NCBI GenBank assembly: GCA_022792295.1
Contig: JAAWAR010000029.1
Coordinates: 1 to 32,456 of the forward strand
Direction: 5' to 3'
Length of the DNA stretch: 32,456 nt
Source: Lachnospiraceae bacterium
GTDB lineage: Bacteria > Bacillota > Clostridia > Lachnospirales > Lachnospiraceae
Part shown: positions 1 through 8,569 of the stretch, piece after piece
How positions within the stretch are numbered: the first letter of the stretch is position 1
Layout: every line of letters starts with the position of its first letter
Notes under the pieces: model-generated
What the model was told of the DNA's origin: nothing
What the model saw: the letters and a program-made list of their open reading frames with translations, nothing else
Database searches by the model: none
Translations under genes and position numbers: made by a program

Positions 1-330
1 CCTCCTGTTTAGTGGGCAGTCATACTCCAGTGGATGGCTGACCACCTTGGATATTTTGACGCACGGTTTGACGAAGCTGCTTTTGGCAACACCAATCTGA
101 AAAGGGATAATGATTGCCTGCCGGCTCAGTTTCCCATATTGTACGGCTTGCAGACACTCTGCGGACAGTCACAGCATATGCCCATTTTAAATCGTCTGCG
201 GCGATCGGGGATATTTTTGGCTTTGATACCCTCAGCGTACAAGGGGCCGTACGGTTGTGCACAGCAAAGTGCAGAGACCAGCCCGAACCATGCCAACCAA
301 AAAAACTTTTGGTAAAGTTTTTATAAATAA
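1..330. other. gene-free 330-bp stretch upstream of tRNA-Arg
   Basis: No convincing gene is visible. The open frames on both strands are short, lack ribosome binding sites and have unusual composition. One long minus-strand frame runs straight through the tRNA gene, so it is spurious. The stretch ends in an AT-rich perfect hairpin, a 9-bp stem at 301-309 and 314-322 with a TGGT loop, which could be a weak terminator for something upstream of the window. The rest may be a non-coding element or a gene remnant. I have a vague impression that similar peptides turn up as spurious predictions in other Clostridia, but I could not check it. Confidence 0.4.
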
Positions 331-334
331 ATGC

Positions 335-363
335 TTGCAAGATACAGGAAAATGTTGTAATAT
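335..363 (+). promoter_or_regulatory. promoter of tRNA-Arg
   Basis: A TTGCAA -35 box at 335-340 and a TAATAT -10 box at 358-363 are separated by 17 bp. The tRNA begins 9 bases after the -10 box, which suits a stable-RNA promoter. Confidence 0.65.
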
Positions 364-372
364 AGTACCGAT

Positions 373-444
373 GCATCTGTAGCTCAGTGGATAGAGCAGT
401 GGCCTCCGGAGCCGCGTGCGTAGGTTCGATTCCTATCAGATGCA
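373..444 (+). tRNA. tRNA-Arg (anticodon CCG)
   Basis: A full cloverleaf can be drawn by eye. The acceptor stem GCATCTG pairs with CAGATGC and the discriminator base is A444. The D arm is GCTC/GAGC. The anticodon stem GTGGC/GCCGC encloses the loop CTCCGGA, which gives anticodon CCG and reads the arginine codon CGG. The T arm is GTAGG-TTCGATT-CCTAT and the variable loop is 4 nt. The 3' CCA is not encoded. A run of seven T follows directly. The gene stands alone behind its own promoter. Confidence 0.95.
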
Positions 445-468
445 TTTTTTTATTGCCCGGATTGACAA

Positions 469-494
469 GAGGAGCCCTGCATCCAGGGCTCCTC
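469..494. terminator. bidirectional terminator between tRNA-Arg and asparaginase
   Basis: A perfect 11-bp stem, GAGGAGCCCTG (469-479) and CAGGGCTCCTC (484-494), closes a 4-nt loop. It lies between the convergent tRNA and asparaginase genes and is followed by TTTAAAA on the plus strand. Confidence 0.8.
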
Positions 495-507
495 TTTAAA
501 ACAAAAT

Positions 508-1515
508 TTAGGCCATATTCCAGAGAATATCATGTCCGATGGTCTGATAGAACAGCTCCTTTACCTTTTCCGGTTCTTTTGTCTGTCCGAGGATCCACAT
601 GAGTTTTGTAACAGTGGCTTCCAGGGTCATATCATAGGATTCGATGAGGCCAAAATCGGTTTTGATTTTTTTGCCGACCTCATAGACGGACATGTTGCTG
701 CCTTCCTGCGTCACCTGTGTTGTCATGACGATCACTTTTCCCTGGGAGACCCATTTCTGGATTGTCTCGTAGAAGTCCACCGAGTCATTGGAAGGCAGGC
801 CGCCGACACCGAAAGACTCGATGACCACTGCATCGTTGTGTTCTGCCATGTAATCGAGAATCCCGGAATCCATGGAGGGAATCAGCTTTAAGAGCGAAAC
901 GCGGTCATTCAGGGTATGGCAGAAGGACACGCGCCGTTTATCCTGCCATTTGTCATCAATATAGAACAGGATGCGGTCATCCTGAATCACGGCCAGACAG
1001 GGGAAATTGATGCTGGAAAAAGCGTTGTAGCTTTTAGAACGTTCTTTTTTTCCACGTGTCCCGGCAATGACTTTTCCGTCAAAGACGATCGTGACGCCAT
1101 GTGCACGCTCGCAGGCGGCAAACCGCAGGCTGTCGAGAAGGTTGGTTCTCGCATCGGTTACATCGAGGTCAATGGGCTTTTGGGCTCCGGTAATGACGAT
1201 GGGCTTTTGTGAGTGCTGGATCAGGTAGGATATGGCAGCAGCCGTGTAGGCCATCGTATCGGTGCCGTGGCAGACGACAAAGCCGTCGTAATCGTCATAG
1301 TGCTCCTCAATGGCCCGGGAGAGCATCAGCCAGTACTTCGGGTGCATATTGGTGCTGTCGATGTTGATGACCTGGATCGCATCCACCTCACAGAAGGCTT
1401 TTGCGTCGGGTACATAAGATAAAAGCTCATCACCGGTTAAAAGCGGAGTCAGTCCGTTATTACCGCGCTTGCAGGCGATGGTGCCGCCGGTTCCGAGCAG
1501 CAGGATGTGTTTCAT
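508..1515 (-). CDS. ansA: L-asparaginase, type I (cytoplasmic)
   Basis: Hydrolyses L-asparagine to aspartate and ammonia. The 335-residue protein has both asparaginase signatures: GTGGTIA at residues 8-14, with the nucleophilic threonine, and HGTDTMAYTA at 83-92, with the second Thr-Asp pair. The ITGAQKPI block at 108-115 is also typical. There is no signal peptide, which fits the housekeeping type I enzyme rather than the secreted type II form. The frame is open 35 codons further upstream, but I chose the ATG at 1515 because an AGGGG ribosome binding site precedes it and GTGGTIA then falls at the family's usual place. It is a single gene with its own promoter, ending at the shared hairpin. 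Confidence 0.93.
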   Translation of the reverse strand: MKHILLLGTGGTIACKRGNNGLTPLLTGDELLSYVPDAKAFCEVDAIQVINIDSTNMHPKYWLMLSRAIEEHYDDYDGFVVCHGTDTMAYTAAAISYLIQHSQKPIVITGAQKPIDLDVTDARTNLLDSLRFAACERAHGVTIVFDGKVIAGTRGKKERSKSYNAFSSINFPCLAVIQDDRILFYIDDKWQDKRRVSFCHTLNDRVSLLKLIPSMDSGILDYMAEHNDAVVIESFGVGGLPSNDSVDFYETIQKWVSQGKVIVMTTQVTQEGSNMSVYEVGKKIKTDFGLIESYDMTLEATVTKLMWILGQTKEPEKVKELFYQTIGHDILWNMA

Positions 1516-1591
1516 TTTGAAGATTCCCCTTTCTCCATAGATATTGTACATTGGCCGTCGATTTGTTCCAAGGAATTGATCGAGTAATTCT

Positions 1592-1620
1592 AGTATAACA
1601 TGTCCCTTGACGGGCTTCAA
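1592..1620 (-). promoter_or_regulatory. promoter of ansA
   Basis: Read on the minus strand, TTGAAG (1620-1615) and TATACT (1597-1592) are 17 bp apart, about 75 bp upstream of the chosen ansA start. Confidence 0.55.
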
Positions 1621-1652
1621 CCGGATTTTAGAGAAGTATGGAGGTGAAGACT

Positions 1653-1832
1653 ATGGCGAAAATTCCAAAGGACCCGATTATGCTGGTCAGTTATATCAAT
1701 ACGCAGCTTCGGGATTTTTATCCAGATATGGGAGAGCTTTGTGCCGCCCTGTCGTTGGATCGGGATGAGATCGACAGGCTGCTTTCAGCGGTTGATTTTC
1801 GATATGATCCGGAGACAAATCAATATCTGTAA
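1653..1832 (+). CDS. DUF4250 domain protein
   Basis: A 59-residue protein of unknown function. Its pattern, PKDPIMLVSYINTQLRDFYP followed by an acidic helical region and a C-terminal FRYDPETNQYL, matches the small DUF4250 family common in gut Clostridia and Bacteroidia. The ATG at 1653 is preferred over the in-frame ATG at 1638, because the latter lies inside the GGAGGTG ribosome binding site that serves 1653. The helical second half resembles a small DNA-binding fold, but I would not infer a function. It lies divergently from ansA. Confidence 0.8.
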   Translation: MAKIPKDPIMLVSYINTQLRDFYPDMGELCAALSLDRDEIDRLLSAVDFRYDPETNQYL

Positions 1833-1871
1833 CGATGAATAGGTTCCCCTGTTTCCTGCCACAATAGCCTT

Positions 1872-2345
1872 ATGAAAATGAGAGTGACGGTCAGGGAATT
1901 TTTGGAGAGCTTTTTAAAATGCGGTGTGGCAGGCTGGTGCATGGAGATTTTGTTTACGTCGATGGAGTCTGCTGCCGGAGGGGACTGGAGGCTTTTGGGG
2001 CATACCTCGCTTCTGATGTTTCCGATTTACGGACTGGGGGCGCTTTTGGGGCCGATCTGCGGTATGCTGGATAAGTGGCTCGGGGACGCAGAAAATCTTG
2101 CCCGCTGGGATAAGTTCTGGCGGCATGGAATCCATGACATGGTGCTGATTTTTATGGCCGAGTATGGGTTCGGCTCGCTTTTGCGTCTTGCGGGGGCCTG
2201 CCCGTGGGATTATACGGGGCGGATGTTAAATGTGGATGGCCTGATCCGTTTGGACTTTGCCCCCTGCTGGTTTGGGGCAGGACTGTTTTTTGAGGGGCTT
2301 AGCCGCAAGAAGGAGAGGGACGCGATAGACAAAATTTCGGTATGA
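1872..2345 (+). CDS. CmpB-type putative ABC-transporter membrane protein (PF06541-like)
   Basis: A 157-residue membrane protein with about four hydrophobic segments. Its conserved blocks, GWCMEILFTS near the N terminus, GHTSLLMFPIYGLGALLGPI, FMAEYGFGSLL and CPWDYTG followed by IRLDFAPCWFGAGLFFE, match the family often labelled putative ABC-transporter type IV (CmpB). The transported substrate and any ATPase partner are unknown, and no ABC ATPase gene lies nearby. No clear ribosome binding site precedes the start at 1872, so the start is less certain than the family call. It follows the DUF4250 gene by 40 bp and may be cotranscribed. Confidence 0.75.
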   Translation: MKMRVTVREFLESFLKCGVAGWCMEILFTSMESAAGGDWRLLGHTSLLMFPIYGLGALLGPICGMLDKWLGDAENLARWDKFWRHGIHDMVLIFMAEYGFGSLLRLAGACPWDYTGRMLNVDGLIRLDFAPCWFGAGLFFEGLSRKKERDAIDKISV

Positions 2346-2352
2346 ATTTTTC

Positions 2353-2381
2353 TTGCATTTACCCCTGGTTTTTTATATAAT
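2353..2381 (+). promoter_or_regulatory. promoter of the plsC-pheA-ppx-ppk run
   Basis: TTGCAT at 2353-2358 and a consensus TATAAT at 2376-2381 with a 17-bp spacer. It lies 35 bp before the acyltransferase start. Confidence 0.75.
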
Positions 2382-2415
2382 TGAAGGAATACTAATTTAG
2401 AAAAAGGTGAATGCA

Positions 2416-3171
2416 ATGATACGAGCACTCATGATCGTGATCTCTCTTTTTTGTTTTTTGGGCCCTGGATTTCCTCTGCTGGCGGCACAGAACTCGCTTG
2501 GGAAAAAGGATCCGCATGCGAGAGATGTGGAGAGCCTGAAGATTGTCCAGTTTATGTTAAGCTTTCTGCTTCGCATCAGCGGGGTAAAGGTGCGCGTCCT
2601 GGGAAAGGAGAATATCCCAAAGGATACGGCGGTCCTTTATGTGGGGAACCACAGAAGCTATTATGACATTCTGGTAGGCTATACGACGGTTGCGGGGCTG
2701 ACGGGCTTTGTGGCGAAGAAAGAAATGCTGCGTTATCCGATCCTGCGTGCGTGGATGAAAAATGTCAACTGTCTGTTTCTGGACCGCAAGGATTTAAAGG
2801 CGGCCATGAAAACAATTCTCGAGGGGATTGAGAAGATAAAAAACGGTATTTCCATCTGGATTTTCCCGGAAGGGACGAGGAATCCAAACGAGGACATTCT
2901 GGATATGCTGCCCTTTAAAGAGGGGAGTCTGAAAATTGCGGAAAAATCCGGATGTCCGGTGGTTCCGGTGGCGATCGTGGGGACTGCGGAGATTTTTGAA
3001 AAGCATATGCCGTTTGTGCGCCCGTCGCAGGTGACGATCATGTACGGCAAACCCTTCTATATAAAAGAGCTGGAGCCGGAGCAGAGAAAGCGGAGTGGGA
3101 GCTATACAAGGCAGGTGATCTCAGATATGCTGAGACAAATACAACAGGAAGAAAAGGGTGAACAGGAATGA
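2416..3171 (+). CDS. plsC: 1-acyl-sn-glycerol-3-phosphate acyltransferase (PlsC family)
   Basis: Transfers the second acyl chain onto lysophosphatidate in membrane phospholipid synthesis. The 251-residue protein has a hydrophobic N-terminal segment (about residues 4-24) that anchors it in the membrane. The catalytic HX4D motif is His79-Arg-Ser-Tyr-Tyr-Asp84 and the substrate-binding FPEGTR motif is at 150-155, with later PVVPVAI and KPFYIKEL blocks typical of the family. The ATG at 2416 follows an AAAGGTG ribosome binding site at a good distance; the in-frame GTG at 2407 overlaps that site. Its last codon overlaps the pheA start as ATGA, so the two are translationally coupled. Confidence 0.88.
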   Translation: MIRALMIVISLFCFLGPGFPLLAAQNSLGKKDPHARDVESLKIVQFMLSFLLRISGVKVRVLGKENIPKDTAVLYVGNHRSYYDILVGYTTVAGLTGFVAKKEMLRYPILRAWMKNVNCLFLDRKDLKAAMKTILEGIEKIKNGISIWIFPEGTRNPNEDILDMLPFKEGSLKIAEKSGCPVVPVAIVGTAEIFEKHMPFVRPSQVTIMYGKPFYIKELEPEQRKRSGSYTRQVISDMLRQIQQEEKGEQE

Positions 3172-4022
3172 GAGAGCCGGTTGCATTCATCCCTGTGGCA
3201 GAGCTTGAAAAGAAGCATACGCGCGTTGTGTTTCAGGGCGTGGAGGGGGCATACGGCCATGCGGCCGTAAAAAAATATTTCGGCAGCGATGAAAATGCGT
3301 ACCATGTGGCAGAGTTTGAAGATACAATACAAGAAATCGAGGAGGGACGTGCCGACTATGCGGTGCTCCCGATCGAAAATTCTACGGCGGGTTTTGTAAA
3401 CGGAAACTACGATCTGTTATCCAAATGCAGGGATTACATAGTGGGTGAGGTCTATGTCCGGATTGACCACATGCTTTTAGGCATTCCGGGGGCAAGGCTT
3501 TGCAGCGTAAAAACCGTCTATTCTCATCCACAGGCGCTCGCACAGTGCTCCGACTATTTGAATCAGCATAAGGAATGGCGGCAGGTCAGTGTTTTGAATA
3601 CCGCAGCGGCGGCACAGAAGGTGATGGAGGAGAAGGACCAGACGCAGGCAGCAGTGGCGAGCCGGACAGCCGGTGAGCTCTACGGCCTGGAGGAGCTGGC
3701 GCAGGTGATTAATAATGTAAAAGGAAATACGACACGGTTTGCCGTCCTTTCGAGCCGTCCGTTGTATGAGAAAAACGCCTCAAAAATCAGCCTGATTTTT
3801 GAGGTTCCGCATGTGAGCGGTTCTTTATACAAGATTCTCGGACATTTTATCTCCAACGGCATCAATATTTCCATGCTGCAGTCCAGGCCGATTCCGGAAA
3901 AACCGTTCCAGTACCGCTTTTTTATGGACATAGAAGGGAATCTGGGGAGTGGACCGGTGCAGGAGGCACTGCGGTGTGCCCGCAAAGAGGCCGTGGCATT
4001 TCGGATTCTTGGCAATTACTAA
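3168..4022 (+). CDS. pheA: prephenate dehydratase
   Basis: Converts prephenate to phenylpyruvate in phenylalanine synthesis. The 284-residue protein has a full dehydratase domain (about residues 18-200) with FQGVEGAYGHAA, PIENSTAGFV and the catalytic Thr-Arg-Phe at 189-191. A C-terminal ACT domain (about 206-284) senses phenylalanine; its usual ESRP block reads QSRP here (238-241), a conservative change. There is no chorismate mutase domain, so this is the monofunctional form. It overlaps plsC by 4 bp, an odd pairing of lipid and amino-acid genes. Feedback inhibition through the ACT domain is expected from the family. Confidence 0.93.
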   Translation: MREPVAFIPVAELEKKHTRVVFQGVEGAYGHAAVKKYFGSDENAYHVAEFEDTIQEIEEGRADYAVLPIENSTAGFVNGNYDLLSKCRDYIVGEVYVRIDHMLLGIPGARLCSVKTVYSHPQALAQCSDYLNQHKEWRQVSVLNTAAAAQKVMEEKDQTQAAVASRTAGELYGLEELAQVINNVKGNTTRFAVLSSRPLYEKNASKISLIFEVPHVSGSLYKILGHFISNGINISMLQSRPIPEKPFQYRFFMDIEGNLGSGPVQEALRCARKEAVAFRILGNY

Positions 4023-4034
4023 GGGGGGAGAAAC

Positions 4035-5600
4035 ATGGCAGGCCGTTTATTTGCAGCGATTGATGTGGGGTCCTTTGAGCTGGAGATGACAGTCTATGAG
4101 CTCGCGAGTAAAAACAGGATCCGCAGGCTGGATCATATCCGGCACGTGATCGCTCTTGGAAAAGACACCTACAATACCGGTAAGATCGGCTATGAGCTGG
4201 TAGACGAAATGTGTGTGGTCCTGGGGGATTTTGTACGGATCATGAAAAGCTATAAGGTTGCCGATTACAGGGCCTACGCGACCAGTGCGATGCGTGAGGC
4301 GACGAACAGCCAGATCATTCTGGACCAGATCCGGGTACGGACCGGGCTGTCGGTTCGGGTGATCAGCAATTCCGAGCAGCGGTTTTTGAGCTATAAAGCG
4401 ATCGCGGCCCAGGATGAGGCGTTTGACAAAAACATCCGCAAGGGAACTGCGATCGTCGATGTGAGCTTTGGCAGCATGCAGGTCTCCCTGTTCGATAAAA
4501 ACCTTTTGATTTCTACCGAGAATCTGCCTTTGGGAGTCTTGAAAATCCGGGGAATTTTACAGGATGTCAACACGACAGTGGACCGGACCAGAGAACTCAC
4601 CGAGGAGATGGTAGAAAACGAGCTTCACAATTATAAAAAAATGCATCTGAAAGACCGGGAAATCAAGCATCTGATTGGGATTGGAGAGAATATCCTGTAT
4701 CTGTTCCGGTATGAAGATCATGGGAAGCTTTTGGAGCGCGTCTCAAGAGAGCAGTTTGAGGAGCTTTACGCGCAGATCTGTAAGATGAACGAGGAACAGA
4801 TTGAGGAGCGCTTCGGCGTCAGCGCCTCATATGCGAAGCTCCTTCTTCCGAGTGCAGTCATTTACCAGAAGTTTATGGAGATGACAGGCGCCGAGATGAT
4901 CTGGGTGCCGGGCATCCGCCTGTGTGACGGTATGGCCGCGGAGTTTGCCGCGGAGCATAAGCTCACGCGGTTTAAACATAATTTTGACAATGACATTATT
5001 AGCACATCACGGAGCATGGCCAAGCGCTATCGCTGCGCAAGCGCCCATTCGGAGATTGTGGAGGCGTATGTGCTGCAGATTTTTGATGCGATGAAGCGTT
5101 ACCATGGAATGAGTGAGAGAGAACGTCTGCTTTTGCAGATTTCAGTCATCATCCATGCCTGTGGAAAATTCATCAGCGTGCGCAACGCCAACGAATGCGC
5201 CTATAATATTATTATGGCCACTGAAATCATCGGCATCTCGCATGTGGAACGGGAGATCATCGCGAATATCGTGCGCTACAATATCAGAGATTTTGGTTAT
5301 AACATGATCCGCATGGAGGCGCAGCTCGATTCTATGACCGAGGGGTTAAGCAGCCACAAGGAGGCGGTGATTGTGATCGCCAAGCTGACGGCGATTCTGC
5401 GTCTCGCGAACTCGATGGACCGGGGGCATAGACAGAAGCTTAAAGGCTGCCGTATAGCAGTCAAAGACAGCGAGCTTGTGGTGACTACCGATTATCACGG
5501 AGACATCACGCTGGAGGCGGTTTCATTTGAGCAGAAGGCAGCATTTTTTGAGGAAATTTTTGGCATTCGTCCGGTGCTGAAGCAGAAAAGGAGCGTATGA
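4035..5600 (+). CDS. ppx: Ppx/GppA family exopolyphosphatase with C-terminal HD-like domain
   Basis: Expected to release phosphate from polyphosphate chain ends or to hydrolyse pppGpp; sequence alone cannot decide which. The 521-residue protein begins with the ASKHA phosphate loop AAIDVGSFELEMTV, then has a YRAYATSAMREA block, IVDVSFGSMQVS as the second nucleotide loop, and GIGENILYLF. From about residue 320 an HD-type helical domain follows (QISVIIHACGKFIS and nearby). Length and order match long Ppx/GppA enzymes. The start has a strong GGGGGAG site. It sits directly before ppk, one base apart, so synthesis and breakdown of polyphosphate are made from one message. Confidence 0.9.
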   Translation: MAGRLFAAIDVGSFELEMTVYELASKNRIRRLDHIRHVIALGKDTYNTGKIGYELVDEMCVVLGDFVRIMKSYKVADYRAYATSAMREATNSQIILDQIRVRTGLSVRVISNSEQRFLSYKAIAAQDEAFDKNIRKGTAIVDVSFGSMQVSLFDKNLLISTENLPLGVLKIRGILQDVNTTVDRTRELTEEMVENELHNYKKMHLKDREIKHLIGIGENILYLFRYEDHGKLLERVSREQFEELYAQICKMNEEQIEERFGVSASYAKLLLPSAVIYQKFMEMTGAEMIWVPGIRLCDGMAAEFAAEHKLTRFKHNFDNDIISTSRSMAKRYRCASAHSEIVEAYVLQIFDAMKRYHGMSERERLLLQISVIIHACGKFISVRNANECAYNIIMATEIIGISHVEREIIANIVRYNIRDFGYNMIRMEAQLDSMTEGLSSHKEAVIVIAKLTAILRLANSMDRGHRQKLKGCRIAVKDSELVVTTDYHGDITLEAVSFEQKAAFFEEIFGIRPVLKQKRSV

Positions 5601-5601
5601 C

Positions 5602-7761
5602 ATGGGAGAGACGCAGGATAAATTTGCTGATCCGAGTTATTATGTAAACAGGGAGCTAAGCTGGCTGGAGTTTAATCGCCGCGTGCTCGCAGAGGCGCGG
5701 GATAAGGTCACGCCGCTTTTTGAGCGGCTGAAATTTTTGAGTATTACTTCCTCTAACCTGGACGAGTTTTTCATGGTGCGTGTGGCTTCCTTAAAGGATA
5801 TGGTGCATGCCCGGTATACAAAGCCGGATATTGCGGGGCTGGGGCCAACGGAGCAGCTTGCAAAGATCAGTGAGCGAACGCATGAGCTTGTGAACCAGCA
5901 GTATTCCACGTACAATCGTGCGGTCCTTCCGGCGCTTCGGGCAAACGGGTTAAACGTCGTGGCCCGTCATGAGGAGCTTTCGAAGAAACAGGAGGAATTT
6001 GTAGACCGGTATTTTAAGGAGGAGGTCTACCCGGTGCTGACGCCGATGGCCGTGGATTCCTCAAGGCCGTTTCCGCTCGTGCGCAATAAGTCCTTAAACA
6101 TCGCCGCCTTGGTCGAGAAAAAAGAGGGCGGTGAGCTGGAATTTGCGATGGTTCAGGTGCCGTCTGTGCTTCCGCGTGTCGTGGAGCTGCCGCTGACGAT
6201 CGAGGAGGACGGGAGAGAGCTTCGCCATGTGATCCTTTTGGAGGAGATCATTGAGCGAAATATGAAGCTGTTGTTTTTAAATTATGACATCATCACCTCC
6301 CATCCGTTCCGGATCATGCGGAACGCGGATTTTTCTCTGGATGAGGAGGAGGCAGTTGACCTTCTGGAGGAGATCGAAAAGCAGTTAAAAAGGCGGCAGT
6401 GGGGCGAGGTGATCCGCCTGGAGATCGAGGAGAGGACGGACAGGCGCTTGCTTGAGGTACTGAAGGAGGAGCTGGCCGTCAATGAGGAGGATATTTTCGA
6501 GATTCCGGGGGCGCTCGATCTGACGTTTTTGATGAAGATGTACGGGCTTGGCGGCTACGAGCATCTCAAATCCCCCAAATACACGCCGCAGCCGGTCCCT
6601 GCGCTGATGAATGAGGACGACATTTTTACCAATATCCGTAAAGGGGACATCCTGCTCGTGCATCCGTATGAGACTTTTGACCCGGTCGTGGATTTTGTGC
6701 GCCGTGCGGCCAAGGACCCGGATGTACTGGCGATCAAGCAGACATTATACCGCGTCAGCGGAAATTCACCGATCATCGCGGCGCTCGCGGAGGCGGCGGA
6801 TAACGGCAAGCAGGTATCGGTGCTTGTGGAATTAAAGGCGCGCTTTGACGAGGAGAATAATATCCTGTGGGCCAAGATGCTGGAAAAGGCCGGCTGCCAT
6901 GTGATCTACGGCCTCGTCGGCTTAAAGACGCATTCAAAGATCACGCTTGTGGTACGCCGCGAGGAGGACGGAATCCGGCGCTACGTGCATCTGGGCACCG
7001 GGAATTATAACGATTCGACCGCGAAGCTGTATACGGACTGTGGACTCATGACCTGCAATCCTTTAATCGGCGAGGATGCGACGGCCGTCTTTAACATGCT
7101 GTCGGGATATTCGGAGCCGTTAAGCTGGAATATGCTGGCAGTCGCGCCGCTGTGGCTGCGGAATAAGTTCCTGCGGCTGATTGAGCGGGAGATTAAGCAT
7201 GCAAAGGCCGGAAAACATGCTTCGATCGTGGCAAAGATGAATTCGCTCTGTGATAAGGAGATCATTGCGGCGCTTTATGAAGCCTCCTGTGCCGGTGTAA
7301 GGATCCGGCTTGTTGTGCGCGGAATCTGCAGCCTGAAGGCAGGAGTGCCGGGACTTTCCGAGCACATTGAGGTGCGCTCGATCGTGGGAGAATTTTTGGA
7401 GCATGCGCGGATCTTTATTTTCGAGAACGATGGGAGCGAGGAAATCTATATGGGGAGTGCAGACTGGATGCCGCGGAATCTGGACCGCCGTGTGGAGATT
7501 TTGTTCCCGGTGGTACGTGAGGAATTAAGGGTTCGGATCCGGCATTATATGGAGCTGGAGCTGGAGGACAATATAAGAGCCCATATTCTGCGGCCGGACG
7601 GAACCTACGAGAAACCGGACCGGAGAGGGAAGCTGCCGGTGGATTCACAGCGGTCGCTGTGTGAGCTGGCAGTTGCTGCAGCGAGAGCGGAAATGCGAAG
7701 GACCGAAGATGAGGGCCGTCCGCGGGTATTTATACCGGTGGAAAGCCAGTACAGCGAATAG
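5602..7761 (+). CDS. ppk1: polyphosphate kinase 1
   Basis: Reversibly polymerises the gamma phosphate of ATP into inorganic polyphosphate. The 719-residue protein opens with the PPK N-terminal signature YVNRELSWLEFNRRVL and TSSNLDEFFMVRVASL. It continues through the middle domain (VYPVLTPMAVDSSRPFP) to the two phospholipase-D-like C-terminal domains. The autophosphorylated histidine is His444 in LKTHSK, followed by VHLGTGNYND. The C-terminal part has MGSADWMPRNLDRRVE, also a family hallmark. Length is normal. It ends in TAG, which shows that TAG is used as a real stop in this genome. Confidence 0.96.
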   Translation: MGETQDKFADPSYYVNRELSWLEFNRRVLAEARDKVTPLFERLKFLSITSSNLDEFFMVRVASLKDMVHARYTKPDIAGLGPTEQLAKISERTHELVNQQYSTYNRAVLPALRANGLNVVARHEELSKKQEEFVDRYFKEEVYPVLTPMAVDSSRPFPLVRNKSLNIAALVEKKEGGELEFAMVQVPSVLPRVVELPLTIEEDGRELRHVILLEEIIERNMKLLFLNYDIITSHPFRIMRNADFSLDEEEAVDLLEEIEKQLKRRQWGEVIRLEIEERTDRRLLEVLKEELAVNEEDIFEIPGALDLTFLMKMYGLGGYEHLKSPKYTPQPVPALMNEDDIFTNIRKGDILLVHPYETFDPVVDFVRRAAKDPDVLAIKQTLYRVSGNSPIIAALAEAADNGKQVSVLVELKARFDEENNILWAKMLEKAGCHVIYGLVGLKTHSKITLVVRREEDGIRRYVHLGTGNYNDSTAKLYTDCGLMTCNPLIGEDATAVFNMLSGYSEPLSWNMLAVAPLWLRNKFLRLIEREIKHAKAGKHASIVAKMNSLCDKEIIAALYEASCAGVRIRLVVRGICSLKAGVPGLSEHIEVRSIVGEFLEHARIFIFENDGSEEIYMGSADWMPRNLDRRVEILFPVVREELRVRIRHYMELELEDNIRAHILRPDGTYEKPDRRGKLPVDSQRSLCELAVAAARAEMRRTEDEGRPRVFIPVESQYSE

Positions 7762-7828
7762 AAAAAACATTTGTTACGTTTTGGCCGAAGGCTGAACGCG
7801 AACACGAACTTGCGAAGGAAGGACACAG

Positions 7829-8533
7829 ATGGGGAGAGAGGAAGACGAGAGAAGTTTACGGCGCGAGATGCGCAGGATCGAGAGAAAGCGGCAGGAGCGG
7901 GTGCGTGAGCTGCTTCTTGTGACGCTTTTTGGCGTGACTGTTTTGATTGTCCTGGCGGCGATGATCGTTTTTGTGCGGACGGTATTTTTTAAGAAGCCGG
8001 TAGACCCGAAGACCGTGGAGGTTCCGGATTATGTAACGGTAAATCTTTTGACGCCGAACCCGTATTCGAGGCCGCAGACGCCGCTTGCCCAGGTAAACGG
8101 AATTGTTGTGCATTATGTAGCGAACCCCTGTTCGACGGCGAGAGAGAACCGGAATTATTTTGAAAACCTGAAGGACCAGAGCGGAGCGAATCCGACTTCG
8201 GTCAGCAGTCATTTTGTGATCGGGCTGGAGGGCGAGGTCGTGCAGTGTGTGCCGATTGACGAGGTGGCGTATGCCTCGAATCATCGAAACAGCGATACGA
8301 TCTCGATCGAATGCTGCCATCCGGATACGACGGGAGAGTTTTATGAGAGTACATATAAGTCTTTGGTGGAATTGTGCGCGTATCTGTGCAGGGAGTTTAA
8401 CCTGAAGGCGGATGATGTAATCCGGCATCATGACGTAAACGGAAAGATTTGCCCGAAGTATTTCGTCGATCATCCCGAGGAGTGGGAGCAGTTCAGGAAG
8501 GATGTAAAGGCGGCGATGAAGAAGTTCAGATAG
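7829..8533 (+). CDS. membrane-anchored N-acetylmuramoyl-L-alanine amidase (Amidase_2/PGRP fold)
   Basis: Cleaves the bond between N-acetylmuramic acid and L-alanine in peptidoglycan. The 234-residue protein has a very basic cytoplasmic N terminus (residues 1-27) and one transmembrane helix (about 28-51), with the catalytic domain outside (about 88-230). Zinc ligands are visible: His95 in VVHYVANPC, a histidine in IRHHDVNG (200-201) and Cys208 in GKICPKYF, where some relatives use Asp. The block HFVIGLEGEVVQCVP is family-typical. A GGAAGGA site precedes the ATG. It lies 67 bp after ppk1 and may share its message, but a role in polyphosphate metabolism is not implied. It ends in TAG. Confidence 0.9.
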   Translation: MGREEDERSLRREMRRIERKRQERVRELLLVTLFGVTVLIVLAAMIVFVRTVFFKKPVDPKTVEVPDYVTVNLLTPNPYSRPQTPLAQVNGIVVHYVANPCSTARENRNYFENLKDQSGANPTSVSSHFVIGLEGEVVQCVPIDEVAYASNHRNSDTISIECCHPDTTGEFYESTYKSLVELCAYLCREFNLKADDVIRHHDVNGKICPKYFVDHPEEWEQFRKDVKAAMKKFR

Positions 8534-8569
8534 TAGATAAAATACCGGAAATGTTGATAAAAAATAAAG

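Noticed and set aside
20-445. 141-codon minus-strand open frame at the window start
   Set aside because: It reads antisense through the whole tRNA-Arg gene and has no ribosome site or recognisable domain.
1516-1620. N-terminal extension of the asparaginase by 35 residues
   Set aside because: The extension covers the promoter, lacks homology to the family, and an internal ATG has the ribosome site.
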